Shown here in pieces: positions 24,935 to 37,029 of a stretch of DNA of 64,000 nt. Made by a program: the position numbers and the translations under genes. Position 1 is the stretch's first letter. Every line of letters begins with the position of its first letter. The DNA comes from Burhinus oedicnemus (taxonomy: Eukaryota > Chordata > Aves > Charadriiformes > Burhinidae). Under the pieces are notes generated by a model. The model was given only the letters and a program-made list of their open reading frames with translations, was not told the origin of the DNA and did not search any database. The stretch is from positions 241,013 through 305,012 of the forward strand of contig VFFE01007656.1 of the NCBI GenBank assembly GCA_008921705.1. The letters are read 5' to 3'.

Positions 24935-25083
24935 CTTTCTCTTTCTTTCTCTTTCTTTCCTTCTTTCTTTCTTTTGTGCTCTCTCCCTCTCTCTTCCTCT
25001 TTGTTTTGCTTTCTCTCATTCTTTCTCTCTTTCTCTCCTTCTTTCTCTCTTTCTTTCGCCATTTCTTGCTTTCTTTCTTCCAT
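24713..25083 (+). repeat. Long CTTT/CT microsatellite
   Basis: About 370 bp of near-continuous pyrimidine. Pure CTTT units run from about 24730 to 24815, then the tract becomes a mixture of CTTT and CTCT units and finally decays into interrupted repeats around 24960-25080. Long open frames of Phe/Ser/Leu on the plus strand and Lys/Glu/Arg on the minus strand arise only from the repeat. The tract has mirror symmetry and could form triplex (H-) DNA. It is likely to be length-variable and prone to assembly error. Confidence 0.97.
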
Positions 25084-26164
25084 TCAAGAAACCATCCCCT
25101 TCCAAACAATTTCACCAGCTAAACAACTGAGTGAGAAATTAATAGGGACTTTCATTTGCACTGTAATAAAGTGTGTGCATGTTTGGGGGAAACAGGGGAG
25201 GAAAACTTCATCTACAGATTAAAGCAACAGGCCTTGTCTCCAACAAATTTGGTTAGGGCCTTGGAGGATACTGACACATGCCTTGAGCTTGACGAGAGCT
25301 TTGTGCCAGAGGAGTGACTTGAGTGAAAAGGGCTCTGTGGCATGAAATGCAAAAGTGGGTTTATAGCACTAGGATTTATCTGTGACTCCGAGCACTCACA
25401 ATATTACTAATATGACTATTAGAAAAGCAAATGGATGGAACCATTAGGCCATATAATTCCTCAGCGGCTGGTGCAGCTATAAAAAGTGAGGGTATGTGGG
25501 CAGGGCTCCTAAGTGAACTCAGGCGACGGATGCCCCGAGTGGTACCAGGGGGAGATTGGGACAGGGAAGGGTCAGTGCTCCTTGCTGAGCAGCAAAGGAG
25601 AGGACAGAAGAGGGACATTCTCCTCAATGAGGAAAGGGTCTGCTGAGTCCCTCCGACCTGCAGGGGCTTAGGGGTGAGTGGTTGTACACAGCACCGTGTA
25701 ACATGCTGCTTCCTCTGCTTAGCCACGCTCCCTGCAGAGCATGCCTGTGTCACTTCGAACCTCTGCTGCAAAAAGCTGCTGAGGCTGGAGACACTTGCAG
25801 GGTTTCCATTGCATACTAAGCTTCTGGGTCACAGGGGGATGTTCTTCTCACGTGGTCCCATTCGTGACAAGGGAGGGAGAACCTGCAGCACCCCGCAGCC
25901 AGCGCACAAGCCTCACACAGCTCCTCAGGGGAGAAGTGCTTGTGCTGCTGCTGTGGTGTGCCCCTTTGGCAGCTACTGGTGTCAGGAGAAGCAAATCAGC
26001 ATGACAGATAGCTCGTTCTCACTTGTCCCTGGGCCACAGCTATCCCAAGCTGAGCCGGTGCTTTCCTCAAGGCTAAATCCATGTCTCAAACTGCAAGCTG
26101 TTTGGAGTTCCCCTCGCTCCACACACCTCTCTGCTCATGCCCATCTGTGCCACTCTGCAACATG
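25084..26164. other. Unique non-coding DNA
   Basis: No gene or repeat recognised. A 195-codon plus-strand frame (25674-26261) ends by translating the neighbouring A-rich tract and is rejected. Confidence 0.5.
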
Positions 26165-26211
26165 GAGAAAAAAAAAAAAAGAAAAACACAAAAAAACAAA
26201 CCAAAACAAAC
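26165..26211 (+). repeat. A-rich tract
   Basis: A run of about 13 A followed by A-rich sequence with scattered C and G. It resembles a poly(A) tail, but no retrogene or LINE body is recognisable upstream on the plus strand, so it is left as simple low-complexity DNA. Confidence 0.8.
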
Positions 26212-28848
26212 ATTTCAAGAAGAGGAATGCCTTCTCCAAGGCATCCTGCCTCCTCAGATAGCCCAGGGCTGATGCAGTCAGAGAGCTGGCAGCTGGGCTT
26301 GCTTATTGAACAAGGCAAACCCTCTGCCAGGGAGCCTGAGTTGCCTCCTGTTACATGCAGACCAGCACAGAAAGATCTGTAAAATCAGTGCAAAGGATTT
26401 CGCTGTCAGACCTCCAGATAGGGGCAAGGTCCTTCCTCACCGGTCTGGTCCTCTCACAGCAGAGAGTAACCACTACGGAGGTGTGGACCCCTTCCCCTAA
26501 GCTCCTCAGTCACCATCCTGCCTGGCAATTTGCACAGCTGCTCCTTCTATTGCCTCTAAGTCATCTGTGCCTCTAGCAATGACACTGAGACTGTGCAAAG
26601 TCTTGTGATGCTGACAAGTAGTATGGAACTAGCAAGAAGATCTGAAGCAGCAGGCTCGATCGCATCTCTTCTTTCCAGTTCCTGAGAGTCTGGGCCAAGC
26701 CTTGTGTCCTCCACACCGAGCACCAGCAGAAACACCTTTGTGGTTCATGAGCCAGAAGAGAGAGCAAGAGAGGCAGAGAGAGACCTACATAGAGACACAC
26801 ACTGTTTAGGAAAGGACTGTTTCTCTAGTAATTAACACTTGTGTCCTGCTGGTTTTATTTCATGTGTCCATGTTTTCCATCCAACAGTGCAAATGATGTA
26901 GGTTTCAAAGCAATCATGCCATTTTCTGTTAGCTGATCTTTTAATGCCTAGATTTATGAAAGATGGCACCCTATATTTTTGTATTTGCATGGATCATTGC
27001 TGGATTGGAACTTATCCTGTTTTCATGAAAGGATTCCTCCCTTTTTGGCAGAGAAAACGAGTTTGTTTTCAAATCTAGCCTATGTGAAAGATCACGTGGC
27101 CATGAAGAAAATCTTGAATCAGTTCCAAATGGTGAATATCATGAAGGCAGATTTGTACCAAAACCTCTAACACTTGCAGTTTCAGATATTTTCAGCCGGG
27201 AAAACCCTCAGCTTGGCGAAATTTCACAGAGAAGACATATTTCATTGGCATGAGTTTTCCCAAAAGACAAAATTGTGAATCATATACAAAAGAAGAAGAA
27301 GAAGGAAAAAAAGCTGCTAAGACTTTATACAACATTGCCATATTTACATCCTTGAGCAGCTTCCCTGAAAAGCAGCCATCACTGGAGAGGAGCAGAGCAG
27401 AGAGCCAAAAGTCTGCAGAAATGTATCAGGTGAGGATGCAGATGGGTCCTTGGAAAGTTATTCAAAATGAGGGAAGTAGAGGAGGCAGATGAAAATGGTG
27501 GCAGAATTGTACTGTGGCCCTAGCTTTTGTCCAAGCTACCATGAGTAATCAGATATTGGAAATAACATCTCTCTGAAATCAAACCACTCATCTTCCTCAG
27601 TGGAGATGGATTCCACAACCCAGCAGCTGTCCTCTGTGCGACACAACCTTGATTCAGTCCCTTCATGCCCCTATATTTCCTTTAATCACTCTTGTGCAAT
27701 CCATTCCCTTTCTGTACTGAAGCCGTCGGTCCTCTTCAGAAGTGTGGAGCTTGGGCAGTAATTGTTCTGTCGCAGACTGATATCTCAAGAGAGGCAGCTC
27801 GGGTCTTAGCAGCAGAAAATCCAGAGGCAAAGCTGGAAAGCTATTAATGTTTAACACACAGGGAGGCTGCTGTCTGTCAGATGCTCCGATCACCCTGAAC
27901 TTGGCAGGCAGAACGTGTTAGTATATCTGAAGCTGCCGAAGGACTTATCAGCCTGGCAGGACAAGGCATACCCATCTCCCCTTCTGCTGCGTATCTAGCA
28001 TAGACATAACGAAGGGGACCCTCTGGAACGGACACAACCAGGCCCATGTGTAGCTTTAACACATCAGCTCCCTGCAGCCTCAGGGGAGGACTGAGTTTGC
28101 ATGGAAAGTCTGAGATGCAGCGAGATCTTTGCCAGCCCCAGCGGGGGCTGCAGCACGTGGTGAAGCACAGGACAAATGCTCCTTGCTGCTCCCGGTGATG
28201 CTGTTCCCAGCAGAGACAGGCTGGGACCAGTCCAGAAGAGAGGGCAGGGGACTTGCTTATGGCCCAAGACTGAGGCAGTGGCAGAGGAAGGTTTCCCAAC
28301 TCGAATGAATTGAATTTGCTTTGTTAGTGTGGGCGAAACTGTGGCGTTGAGCCTGGGGCAAACTGCTCCTGCTTCTGAAATAGCCATGGGACAACTGGAG
28401 GAGTCTGAGGGGCACCTGGTCCCTTCCTCAGGGCACAATCAGGACAGCGTGAGCTGCAATGCTGAACGACCAACTGCTTCCAGCAGACCGGCTATTTTCA
28501 GGAGTAGCTCAGAGTTACTTTGCCTGGCTCAGAAGGAGGTCTGGCATGGGACATAAAGCCTGGGCCTCTTGAGGAGAACCCAGCCTGGAAGAAATATAAA
28601 AAAATTAAAATTAAACAGACTAAAAGGCCCTCTTGCATTATCCTCATGTTTGAGTACTTAGCTTCAGTCACATACTGAGCTTTCAGCCTTTTTTTGATTT
28701 CTGATCCCATTAAGTTTCCCATATAGGAATAGTTTTTCTGACCCCTGAAGACCTCAGTTAAGCCTGCTGACAAGAAGTTGGCTTTTCGTATTTTCTTCTT
28801 GCAGCTCCTTATATATAATCTGTTGACCCCAACAATCTTCAAAGTGCA
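26212..28848. other. Unique non-coding DNA
   Basis: Mixed composition, AT-richer in 26820-27300. No gene or repeat family recognised. Confidence 0.5.
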
Positions 28849-28863
28849 GGTTGAAAACCACTG
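28849..28863. repeat. Solo hAT-like terminal inverted repeat
   Basis: The word GGTTGAAAACCACTG matches the inner-to-outer reading of a Charlie-type hAT end (CAGTGGTTCTCAACC on the other strand) with one mismatch. No partner end was found in the preceding several hundred bases, so this may be a remnant or coincidence. Confidence 0.2.
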
Positions 28864-30862
28864 ACCTGTAGCATTTTGGTGTCTGCCACCTCAGCACCTA
28901 CCTTAAAACTGCTTCCCAACACCAGAGGTTTGAAAAATGTGTTATGGGTCCAGATTCCTGTATGGTACTACCCAGCCATGTGTGAAAGTGATTCAGACAA
29001 AACACAGGGAGTCAGGAGGTTGAGACCTGGATTTGGTGGTGCTGATGGCTCTCTGATGACTGTCTAAATGGCCCCATTTAGTTGTGGAGATGCTGGCTGT
29101 GTCTGTATCTGAGGAAGATCATGCTGCTGTACCTCAGTAAAGTATTTTATGAGCCCTGCTGGAAGATGCTAGGCTAGTGCAGAGTGATATTGTTTTGATA
29201 GCACCCTGTCCTGATGGAAAACCTTGTGGTTTTCCATGTAGGAGGAAATATTTCTCTAGTAGCCCACAAAATAACACCTTACTTCACCCCCTGACTTTTG
29301 ATGCCCATCAAAAAAAGTGCACTGACAGAGATGCAATCAACATCAGCTCCTGCAAGTGTTGACTGCATTAGGCAGGCTCTCACAGGACTTGCTGCTGACA
29401 CTCAGCGATGTCCCCTTTCCCCCCAGCATGCCTGGCTCCTGCCACCTCCCGTCCCCAGCCAGAGCAGAGGGAAGGAGAGCTAGACAGGCGGGGAGGGTGG
29501 CGGCTGGGTGGCAGGTTGGGGCTGTTGGAGCACAATGGGGCATAATACATGTACCTAACCTCTGCTATTGTGACTCCACTCCAGGCCACCCCTTTGCTAT
29601 GCCCACCAGCACTTGTTAGGTGCAGCTGGGACAGGCCCCTGTCCCTTTCTCCAGCTCCTGGTCTCTCCCCCACCTCTGCTGCCTTTTATCCTCCTTGTTT
29701 TCAATTTGCAAATCTTCCTGTGTTCATTTTGCCTCCTGCCAGGAAAGCCTGAAACCTTTGAATCTAAGGTAGATTGTGTCCAGCCAGCCTGTATTTGAGT
29801 CCCCCTTGCCTTGTGGAATAACTATTTCAGCTGCAAATGAGCTCCCTGCTCTGCTGCACCTGGAAAAGTTTTCAAATGGTGTTCAGGGTCTAGCAGGTGT
29901 CAGCAGATCCATTCTGGCACGCTAACACCCAGTTAGCATGCTAACGCCCTCCAGTCCCGCTTGGGCAATGCCTAGCTCTCCTCACCTCTCCGCCTGGACT
30001 GGCAAGCTCTCCAGTTCCTCAGCCCTAAAGCAGCTTTTTTGATGCATCATCCGACAATGGAAACGCTAACCAGAATGAACAGGGTGGCTGGGATCAAGTC
30101 TTTGCTTCAACCACTAATTCCTTTAGTGAGCCTGGAGACATACCTACTCATAAACTCAGATGAATGTGCCTTTCCATCTCTGTAGCAGGCAAGGAGGAAT
30201 CGTATTTTGTTGCACCTGGTGCAGTTGGAAATATGTAGTTTTTAGTTGCTGTGGTGAGTGCTTTCAGGCATTGCTAGCTCAGGAGAGAATCCAGGAGATA
30301 AAGTTAAAGGTTAAGACATCACTATGGAGACAGAGGTTGTGAATACTCTGTTATCAGCCAGGGGATTCCTCAAAGTCCTACAGGAATGGGGTTACATATT
30401 GCACAAACCCATTGCAGGCTGTCTCCTACAGCATCTGAAACACTGCTCAAACCACACTTGGAGCCAGGACTTCTCAAGACTGAAGCTGTGTGATGCCTCT
30501 GGCATAGCTTTTCCAGATGATGTGGGCCAGGCCATTCTAGGAGGCATGAATGTAGCAGAGCTATCCTGCCTCTGCAAAGTTTTAAGCATCCAAATTTCTG
30601 GGAAGAGAGGGTGCAAAATAGAAGGGGCTGGGCAGGGGCTGTGAAGTACACAGACCTTCCCCTAGACTGCGCCTCCTCTCTTGGCTCTGCAAACACAGAT
30701 GCCCAGCCAGAAGGAACCATTGATCGGCATGACTAATGGGGACTTTAAGGAGGAAAGTGTGCCAGATCAATATGCAATCCACAGTACATGAATCACTCCA
30801 GCTTTTCCAATTTATTCAGCTCCAAATCAAATGAACGAACAAAAGATAAATATATAGCCACA
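28864..30862. other. Unique non-coding DNA
   Basis: G-rich purine stretch at about 29470-29525. The GTTAGC/GCTAAC inverted repeat cluster is listed separately. No gene or transposable element recognised. Confidence 0.5.
29921..29945. repeat. Triple GCTAAC/GTTAGC inverted repeat
   Basis: GCTAAC at 29921-29926, GTTAGC at 29932-29937 and GCTAAC at 29940-29945. The last two form the perfect 14-bp palindrome GTTAGCATGCTAAC (29932-29945). This differs from the RFX X-box consensus (GTTGCCATGGCAAC) mainly at the central dinucleotides, so it is X-box-like in layout. Confidence 0.6.
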
Positions 30863-30902
30863 GGGAGGCTGGGGGTGGGGGGGTGAGGAAGGCAGGTGGG
30901 GA
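30863..30902 (+). other. G-run cluster, possible G-quadruplex
   Basis: G runs of 3, 5 and 7 lie within 30863-30883, followed by GGTGGGGAGG to 30902. Four or more runs of at least three G with short loops can be drawn on the plus strand. Confidence 0.45.
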
Positions 30903-30904
30903 GG

Positions 30905-31000
30905 CAGACTCTCATAAGGGATAATTAACTAGCTTTTATCATTCTAACAAAGCATTAAGCCAGTAAATCTATGGAAATGGGAATACTCCAGAGAGTCGTT
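30905..31000. promoter_or_regulatory. Small AT-rich candidate regulatory patch
   Basis: TAATTA at 30922-30927 followed by CTTTTATCATTC and AAGCATTAAGCC. The patch is short and the call is weak. Confidence 0.15.
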
Positions 31001-34000
31001 ACTGGCATAAAGCAGAGACTCCAGAGTCCTGCTCCTCTTCTCCAAGTGGCTTGGGTTGAGGAGGCGAAGGCAGAGCCGCCCATAGAGCCTGACACAGCCC
31101 CTGCAGCTGGGAGAGCGGCATCCCTGCCTTTCCAGCAGTCAGTATGCTGAAGCTTCAGCCTCCCCGCTGCACCCTCAGACCTCCTGTAGGCTGGGGGAAA
31201 GCATCTCGCTGGCTAGGGGTGCATAAAAATTAGGTTGATTTAATTCAATAAAGGAGAAACAGGAGAAAACTTATATTCTGGAGTTGAGTCAGAGAAACCA
31301 ACTATTTCCCGTTTGGGTGAACTTGGAAGTTCCTTATGTTCAAGTCAGAATATTTAGGTTGGCTTTGGGGATTATCTTGTGGATGGTCCACCCTTTTGCT
31401 TTTCTGCTTTCTTTGGGGTGAAGGTTATTATTAGATGACAAAATGTGGTTTTAAAATGAGAGATAGTAAAGTTTTGTCTGATACAAGTAAATGCCAGTTC
31501 AGCTTTTTACAAAAGAAAGTATTTAAAGCTTAAATATGTAGACATGCCACATGGTTTCATTATCCCTCAGACCTTCATTTTAGGGCTTTATTTGCTATTT
31601 CCTCAAAAAGAATAAAACTGCTGTGAGATCATGTGCCCCTGCAAGTTCTTTTCCAGCTCGTCCCTCTCTGACTGCCCCCTTCTTGTCTTTCTCTTGACTT
31701 GGCCAGGGCTGAGGTTCAGCTTCCTCCCCACTTCTTCTCTGGCTGCAGTGCTGGGCCAGGGAGGCTCATGGAAACAGAAACCCACTCTCATCACAGCCAG
31801 GCTGTGGTGGGACTTTCCCAGAAAAGCAGCAGGACAACATGGCCTGAAACTCCCAGCAGCTCCCATTAGCTGCCTCTATGCAACAGTCTCTCCTTGCCAT
31901 CGCCTGCGCTCATCTCTCTTTGCAGCAGCCCCTCCCTTTTTTTGCCTTATGTCCCCCCCCAAAGTGTCACAGTACCTGAACGTCCCCTCATTTTCAGTCT
32001 CAGAGCAGTGGTCAGGTTTGCCCAATGCATGTTCCGCATAAGTAGGGGCCAGTCTCAGGAAACTCAGCTGAACATCTCTTGTCTCTCTGACCCATCTTCT
32101 TCTCACTGTCCATCAGCAATCATCCAGACAGATGACTGCACTTCCCTTCCTCATACTGCCTTCCCATCCCCCTGTGCTGTGGGGTTTCTCAGCAAAGAGA
32201 TCTCTGGCTTTGCAAAAATGAATGCTGTTCCACTGCTCCAGCCTCCTGATTAATTACTTATCCAACAGGATTTGCTCTGCTTATTATCAACTTCATTAAC
32301 AGGATAGTGATGGGGAGGGAGAGGCCTTCAAGGAGGGGAGCCAAGCATCTCAGGCAACAAATTTTATTTGTTTTAGTATGGAAATATTTGGACGAAGCCC
32401 ATATTAGCTTCTTTCAGGCTCTGCCAATGTCTTCTGTTCCTTCTCCTCTGTTTCTGTTCTGGCTTCAGGTAGTCCCTCTCCTCATGGCTTCCATGGCATT
32501 GCTTCACCCAGACCTGGTGGTAACCCCACACCTTCTGTGGCTGTACCTTCATCCTGTGGCTCCCACTACCTCTCACACCTTCTGCTCTTCCCTCATGCAA
32601 CCTCAGCCTCATAGCAGCTCTTTGCCACCCATCGTGAGCCTCCTCCCCCTGCTACATGCAGTTTTTACACACATCTGATGAGATGTCCTGCTCAGGAGCA
32701 CAGGACTCCCGCAGAAGAAAGAAATGAGGTCACAAAGGAAAGAGGGGAGGGAAGAGAAAGCAGGAAAAAAATCCACAGGTTCTGAAAAATATTGGGATTT
32801 GATTCTGAGCACTTTCTCTCCCCCAGGCCCACATAGGCAGAAAAGTAAGTTTAATTAAAACTGCATTAATTCTTCTCATATTGAGCTGATGGGCCTCCTG
32901 GAGCCATCTGTCTCTGACAAAACCATGTGTGTGATGTGGTGTTCTTTCTGTTCCAACCAACAACCAGCACTGCAGTGCTACAAAATAGGGCTTTTCTCAT
33001 CATGAGGTAGGAAGGCAGCCCCATCCCACACAGCAGAGACAGTGCCCAGCCTGGCACGGCCAGCATGGCAAGAGAGACTTCTCCTAGAGGTGGGCACTGG
33101 GCACAGAGACTGCAGGGTCTTGCATAGCTGAGTGCTGCAGACATATCTCGGTGTGGTCATGTCACACCATACAGAGAGAAAAAGGATGGGGCAAAACCGA
33201 TCTTTTTTTACAAACAGAAATCCATCTCAAATTGAGGTAAGAAGTCAATGTATTGCCAATTTTCCCAAGATGACCAGGAGAAATACAGTTTAGATTGGGT
33301 CACTCCACACTTTACTCCAATAACTTTAGATTGTTCCATTTTGATTTTGAGCTTTGGGGTATTTTAAAGCATACAAGTTTAAACTTCAAGTGAAACGGTA
33401 AATTTCAGCTAAGACTCTCCCAGACTTTGTGCCTTGATTGTATGAGACTGGGGTGCCTTGATAATTTTCAGACTATGTTTTTCCACCCTGGAAAATTCAT
33501 CATGAATGCTTCCAAATCTTGAATAGTTCTATTGCAACAAATCAGCACTTTTCAGTGAAGGACAAAAATGCATCTCAGTAAAAAATTTGCCACTGTGTCT
33601 GCCTGTCAGAGGAAATCTCATGCTCACCATTCTCCTTCCAGTTCTCTTGTTCCCTCTTAATCACCCCTCATTCCTGACCATAGTATGTGACAGCTTCCCA
33701 CCCTCTGCCATACAAACACACGCTTTGCTGAGACTGTATTTTGGAAAGCTGGCATGGGAAGGGCAGAAAAGCCATTGATTGCTTTAAAGGCTCAGCTTAA
33801 AGTTATGGGGACAATCTCAGGTGCAGCTTCAACTTCCCTAATGGCCAAGAGATCCAGTTGTTTTTTTCTAGGCTCCCCTCCTGTACAGAAAGAGATCCTC
33901 CCTTTTCCACAGCCTCAGGATGTCTCTCACTGGCATATGCCCTCTTGCTTGCTGTCCTCTTTACTGTTCCTGCTGGGAACTTCTGTTCTGCCCAGCGACG

Positions 34001-34017
34001 TGCTGAGGAGGGAAAAG
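31001..34017. other. Unique non-coding DNA
   Basis: AT-rich in 31220-31600 and 33180-33580, otherwise mixed. No gene or repeat family recognised. The 120-140-codon frames here overlap others on the opposite strand. Confidence 0.5.
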
Positions 34018-34260
34018 GGGCTTTGTTTCCATGTCAAGATTTTTAATTTCCCCATGTGGCGATGGTATCATGGCCCTGACAGTGTACTAAACACACGTCT
34101 TATCTCTCTGCCCATGGAAAAGCAATATCAATTTTGTGGTGTTAAGGGCTGGAGTGAGAACAATGCGCTGTGCATTGTTAAACAAGCCACCAGCCCTGTG
34201 CTGTACAAGCGGAACAAGTGTAATCGGTGATACAGACTTTCAGCATCATTATGGCTCACT
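34018..34260. promoter_or_regulatory. Candidate regulatory block with inverted SOX-like sites
   Basis: AACAATGC at 34159-34166 and GCATTGTT at 34172-34179 form a perfect 8-bp inverted repeat with a 5-bp spacer, each arm containing a SOX core (AACAAT / ATTGTT). The cores are 9 bp apart; SoxE dimer sites usually have shorter spacing. A further AACAAG word follows at 34181. Surrounding sequence is non-repetitive and contains several CpG. The 158-codon frame at 33754-34230 runs through here but has no recognisable domain. Confidence 0.28.
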
Positions 34261-34551
34261 GGTAAGCACAAAAACCTTCCCTGTCCTCCCTCCCTCGCCT
34301 TGAGTATCTTATATTGTAACGGCCCTTGAGATTAGCCTCACACCTTCTTGCTAGAGGGAGACTCCCCCTTTGCCACCTCTGCGCTTCAGTCAACCAGATG
34401 TCCAAGTGAAGCCCATGCCAAATTACAGACGTGGTTTGCTCATGAGTCCCCCTGTGATGTCCCCTCCCTGCAGGATGCATGCTAGTGAGCCAGCAACTCT
34501 AATCATGTCAGTACGCTTTGGCATCTATGGAAAGATCCACGTGAAACAGGT

Positions 34552-34870
34552 CACAGAATCACAGAATCACGGGGGTTGGAAGGGACCTCTGGAGATCATC
34601 CAGTCCAACCCCCCTGCCAGAACAGGGTCAGCTACAGCAGGTCGCACAGAACAGCGTCCAGGTGGGTTTTGAATGTCTCCGGAGACTCCACCACCTCTCT
34701 GGGCAGCCTGTTCCAGTGCTCTGCCACCCTCAAAGTCAAGAAGTTCCTCCTCATGTTCAGATGGAACTTCCTACGTTCAAGTTTGTGCCCATTGCCTCTT
34801 GTCCTATCACTGGGCACCACTGAAAAAAGACTGGTGCCATCCTCCCAGCAGCCTTCCTTTAAGTCACACA
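34552..34870 (-). mobile_element. CR1 LINE 3' end, reverse orientation (best-preserved copy)
   Basis: The plus strand begins with two CACAGAAT units (34552-34567), the reverse complement of the terminal ATTCTGTG repeat of CR1, followed by GGGGGTTGGAAGGGACCTCT and CATCCAGTCCAACCC. On the minus strand an open frame ending at 34632 encodes the end of the CR1 reverse-transcriptase protein, with recognisable words [15 protein letters not shown] and [20 protein letters not shown]. About 320 bp survives, a typical 5'-truncated bird CR1. The intact frame and clean terminal repeat make it the youngest element in the window. The 5' limit is approximate. Confidence 0.96.
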
Positions 34871-37029
34871 GCTCCAGTTCCAGTAGCCAGGATGCACAAT
34901 CTGGGAAAGGCATGGGGCCCTCCAGCTATTGGTTTTCCTCTCCATCTTCTTCATCTTCGCACTGTGGTGCTGCACCCTCCAGAACTTCAGGCAGTCACCC
35001 TGCCTGCATGCATGTCAGCAAAGCCTCTGATCTAGTTTTGACAGCAAAGTGCTTGAAAGGGAAGTCTTGAAAACTGAACTCTGCTCTGACAAATAGCATC
35101 AGGCATGAATTTATTAAATCTGTGCAGCTGATGCTGCCCCCATCACCTGTTTGATGCACGAAGGCCTCCAGCAGAGCAAAGCCCTTAAGCATGCGTCGAG
35201 CTTCAAACAATCAAGCTGTCCTACCGAGTTCATTGGGAACGAGGCAGGTGGGAGCAGGGCCCTGGTGAGGACTCCGGGATTGTCAATCTGAGCCTCTTGT
35301 TCAAGGACAGCGTTTACTTAATGCTGGTATCAAAGAGTTTAAAGGGATAAACTTCTGCCAGGCAAAAGCCCAGTATGAATCAGGTTTTATCATTAAACAG
35401 CCCCCCAGCAGAAACATATGGCTTTTGCCACAGCAGAGCCCCTCCAGTAGCCCCCAGATTGTGCTGGGGATACACCACTCTTGTACAGGTTGCGAACTGC
35501 CTTCACAATAGGAAGCCCCAAAGAAGCCATGCTCCTGTCCATCTCCACCTCGGAGCCAAGCAGCCCTTCATATATTCTCACAGCGAGGTGACGAGATCTG
35601 ACATACGATAAGCCAGTGCACAGGAGGAAATGACCATGACCATTAGTTAAACCCTGCTACCGTGGCTTTAACATCCCCCAGCATGGAGCTGTGTCCAGCA
35701 GGCAGATCTTGTTGAGGGAACCAAGGATGTTAGTGAGGAGAGCTTGGAAGAGTCTATAGGATTTGTTCTAGTGTTTAACCCCTCACTGACTGGTCTCACC
35801 ATTGGAGATTGCCACTGTAAACTCCCATCCAACTGAGCAACCTATAGAACCACATTGTCACCCTGTCTTCAACTGGTTTGAAGTGGGGAAGGGTCATTGC
35901 GTGGAGCCTCAATGACAGCACAAAGTACCCTGTGTGTTTCCCCAGAGCTCTCCCACCAACTGAGACAGAGAGGGAACTGCCCCCATCCTCCCACCTGTGC
36001 GTGCCCTTTTTTTTAAAAGGCAGATTGTAATGCTCTGAAGTCTAATTGCTTCCCTTAGCAGACAGATTCACATAATGACTATGGTGTTTTGAAATGTTGA
36101 ATAGCAGCTGTGTATCGGTAATATCTCTAGAGCAAGGTCAACTGCTCTGCAGTAAAACTCTATCCTGCCTTTCATATCCCATCAGCACAATCAGTGAATT
36201 GGACTCCTCTCCAAATACTAAATGTGGCAGCAAACTCCAGAATGAGCTTCCTTTGAGAGCGACAGGCTCTGCTTTCTGAGCCAAGACTGGATGTGCGTTC
36301 TGGATGCTGCGTTGCTGCTGTCTCCCCCGGTCCCTGCTCAGGGCTGTTTCCAGCCCCTGTTGCAGCCAGGTCAGGCAACATGCTCAATAGCAGCATTGAT
36401 CAATATGGCCAGGCAGGCAGAAAGATCACAGTGACCCAAAGATGTACAGAAACTGATGGCAAAGCCCACCTCCCCACAGCTTTTCACCCTGGTCTTCCAA
36501 AACCACACTCCCTCTCCATTCATGAAGCCTCCAAAGCCTTGGATCTGCCACCGCCTTCCCAGGCAGCAGCAGCAGCCATGGCCCAACCGAATCAGCCTTT
36601 TTTTGTCACCCTCCATTGCGGAGAGAGTCCCTCTGTTCCCTGCTTGTGCTCACCATGGCAGACAGGTGAATGAACACTGCAAGGTCTGGAGGAGACAGAC
36701 GTGAAAAACCACCTTTTCACGAGGTGAAGGTTGATGGAGCAGGCAGGGGAGGGTACACAAAGCTAGAGGAAAGCCCAGCTTTGCTGATAGAGCTGTGCAC
36801 ATAATGCAACACTTCCACTACAGGTACTCATAGTGCTTGACAGGAAAAACACTCCTTGGAGAGTCTGACCCAGACTAGCAAAATTCTTTCCCTGCTCACC
36901 ACTGCAGAGGCCAGATGTGGCCAGATGAAGCATGCCCACTCTGCCTGAGCCTGTCAAACCAATCTTTGCCTTGACACGGGTACCTTCAGTTTGTTTCTGC
37001 TTTCATGTCTCTTTAAAATGGAAAGGAAG
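34871..37029. other. Unique non-coding DNA with a possible old repeat trace
   Basis: At about 35175-35240 the words AGCAAAGCCCTTAAGCATGC and GAGTTCATTGGGAACGAGGC resemble the 'cacttaagcatgtgctt ... cccattgacttcaatggg' pattern scattered through sauropsid genomes in old repeats. The match is too diverged to name a family. No gene recognised. Confidence 0.45.

Noticed and set aside
24525..25130. 201-codon plus-strand frame and 137-141-codon minus-strand frames rich in Phe/Ser/Leu or Lys/Glu/Arg
   Set aside because: They are translations of the CTTT/CT microsatellite.
26161..26215. Poly(A)-like tract suggesting a processed pseudogene
   Set aside because: No retrocopied coding sequence or LINE body recognisable upstream, so it is treated as simple A-rich DNA.
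33754..34230. 158-codon plus-strand frame
   Set aside because: No domain recognised; the right half looks like constrained non-coding sequence with SOX-like sites rather than an exon.
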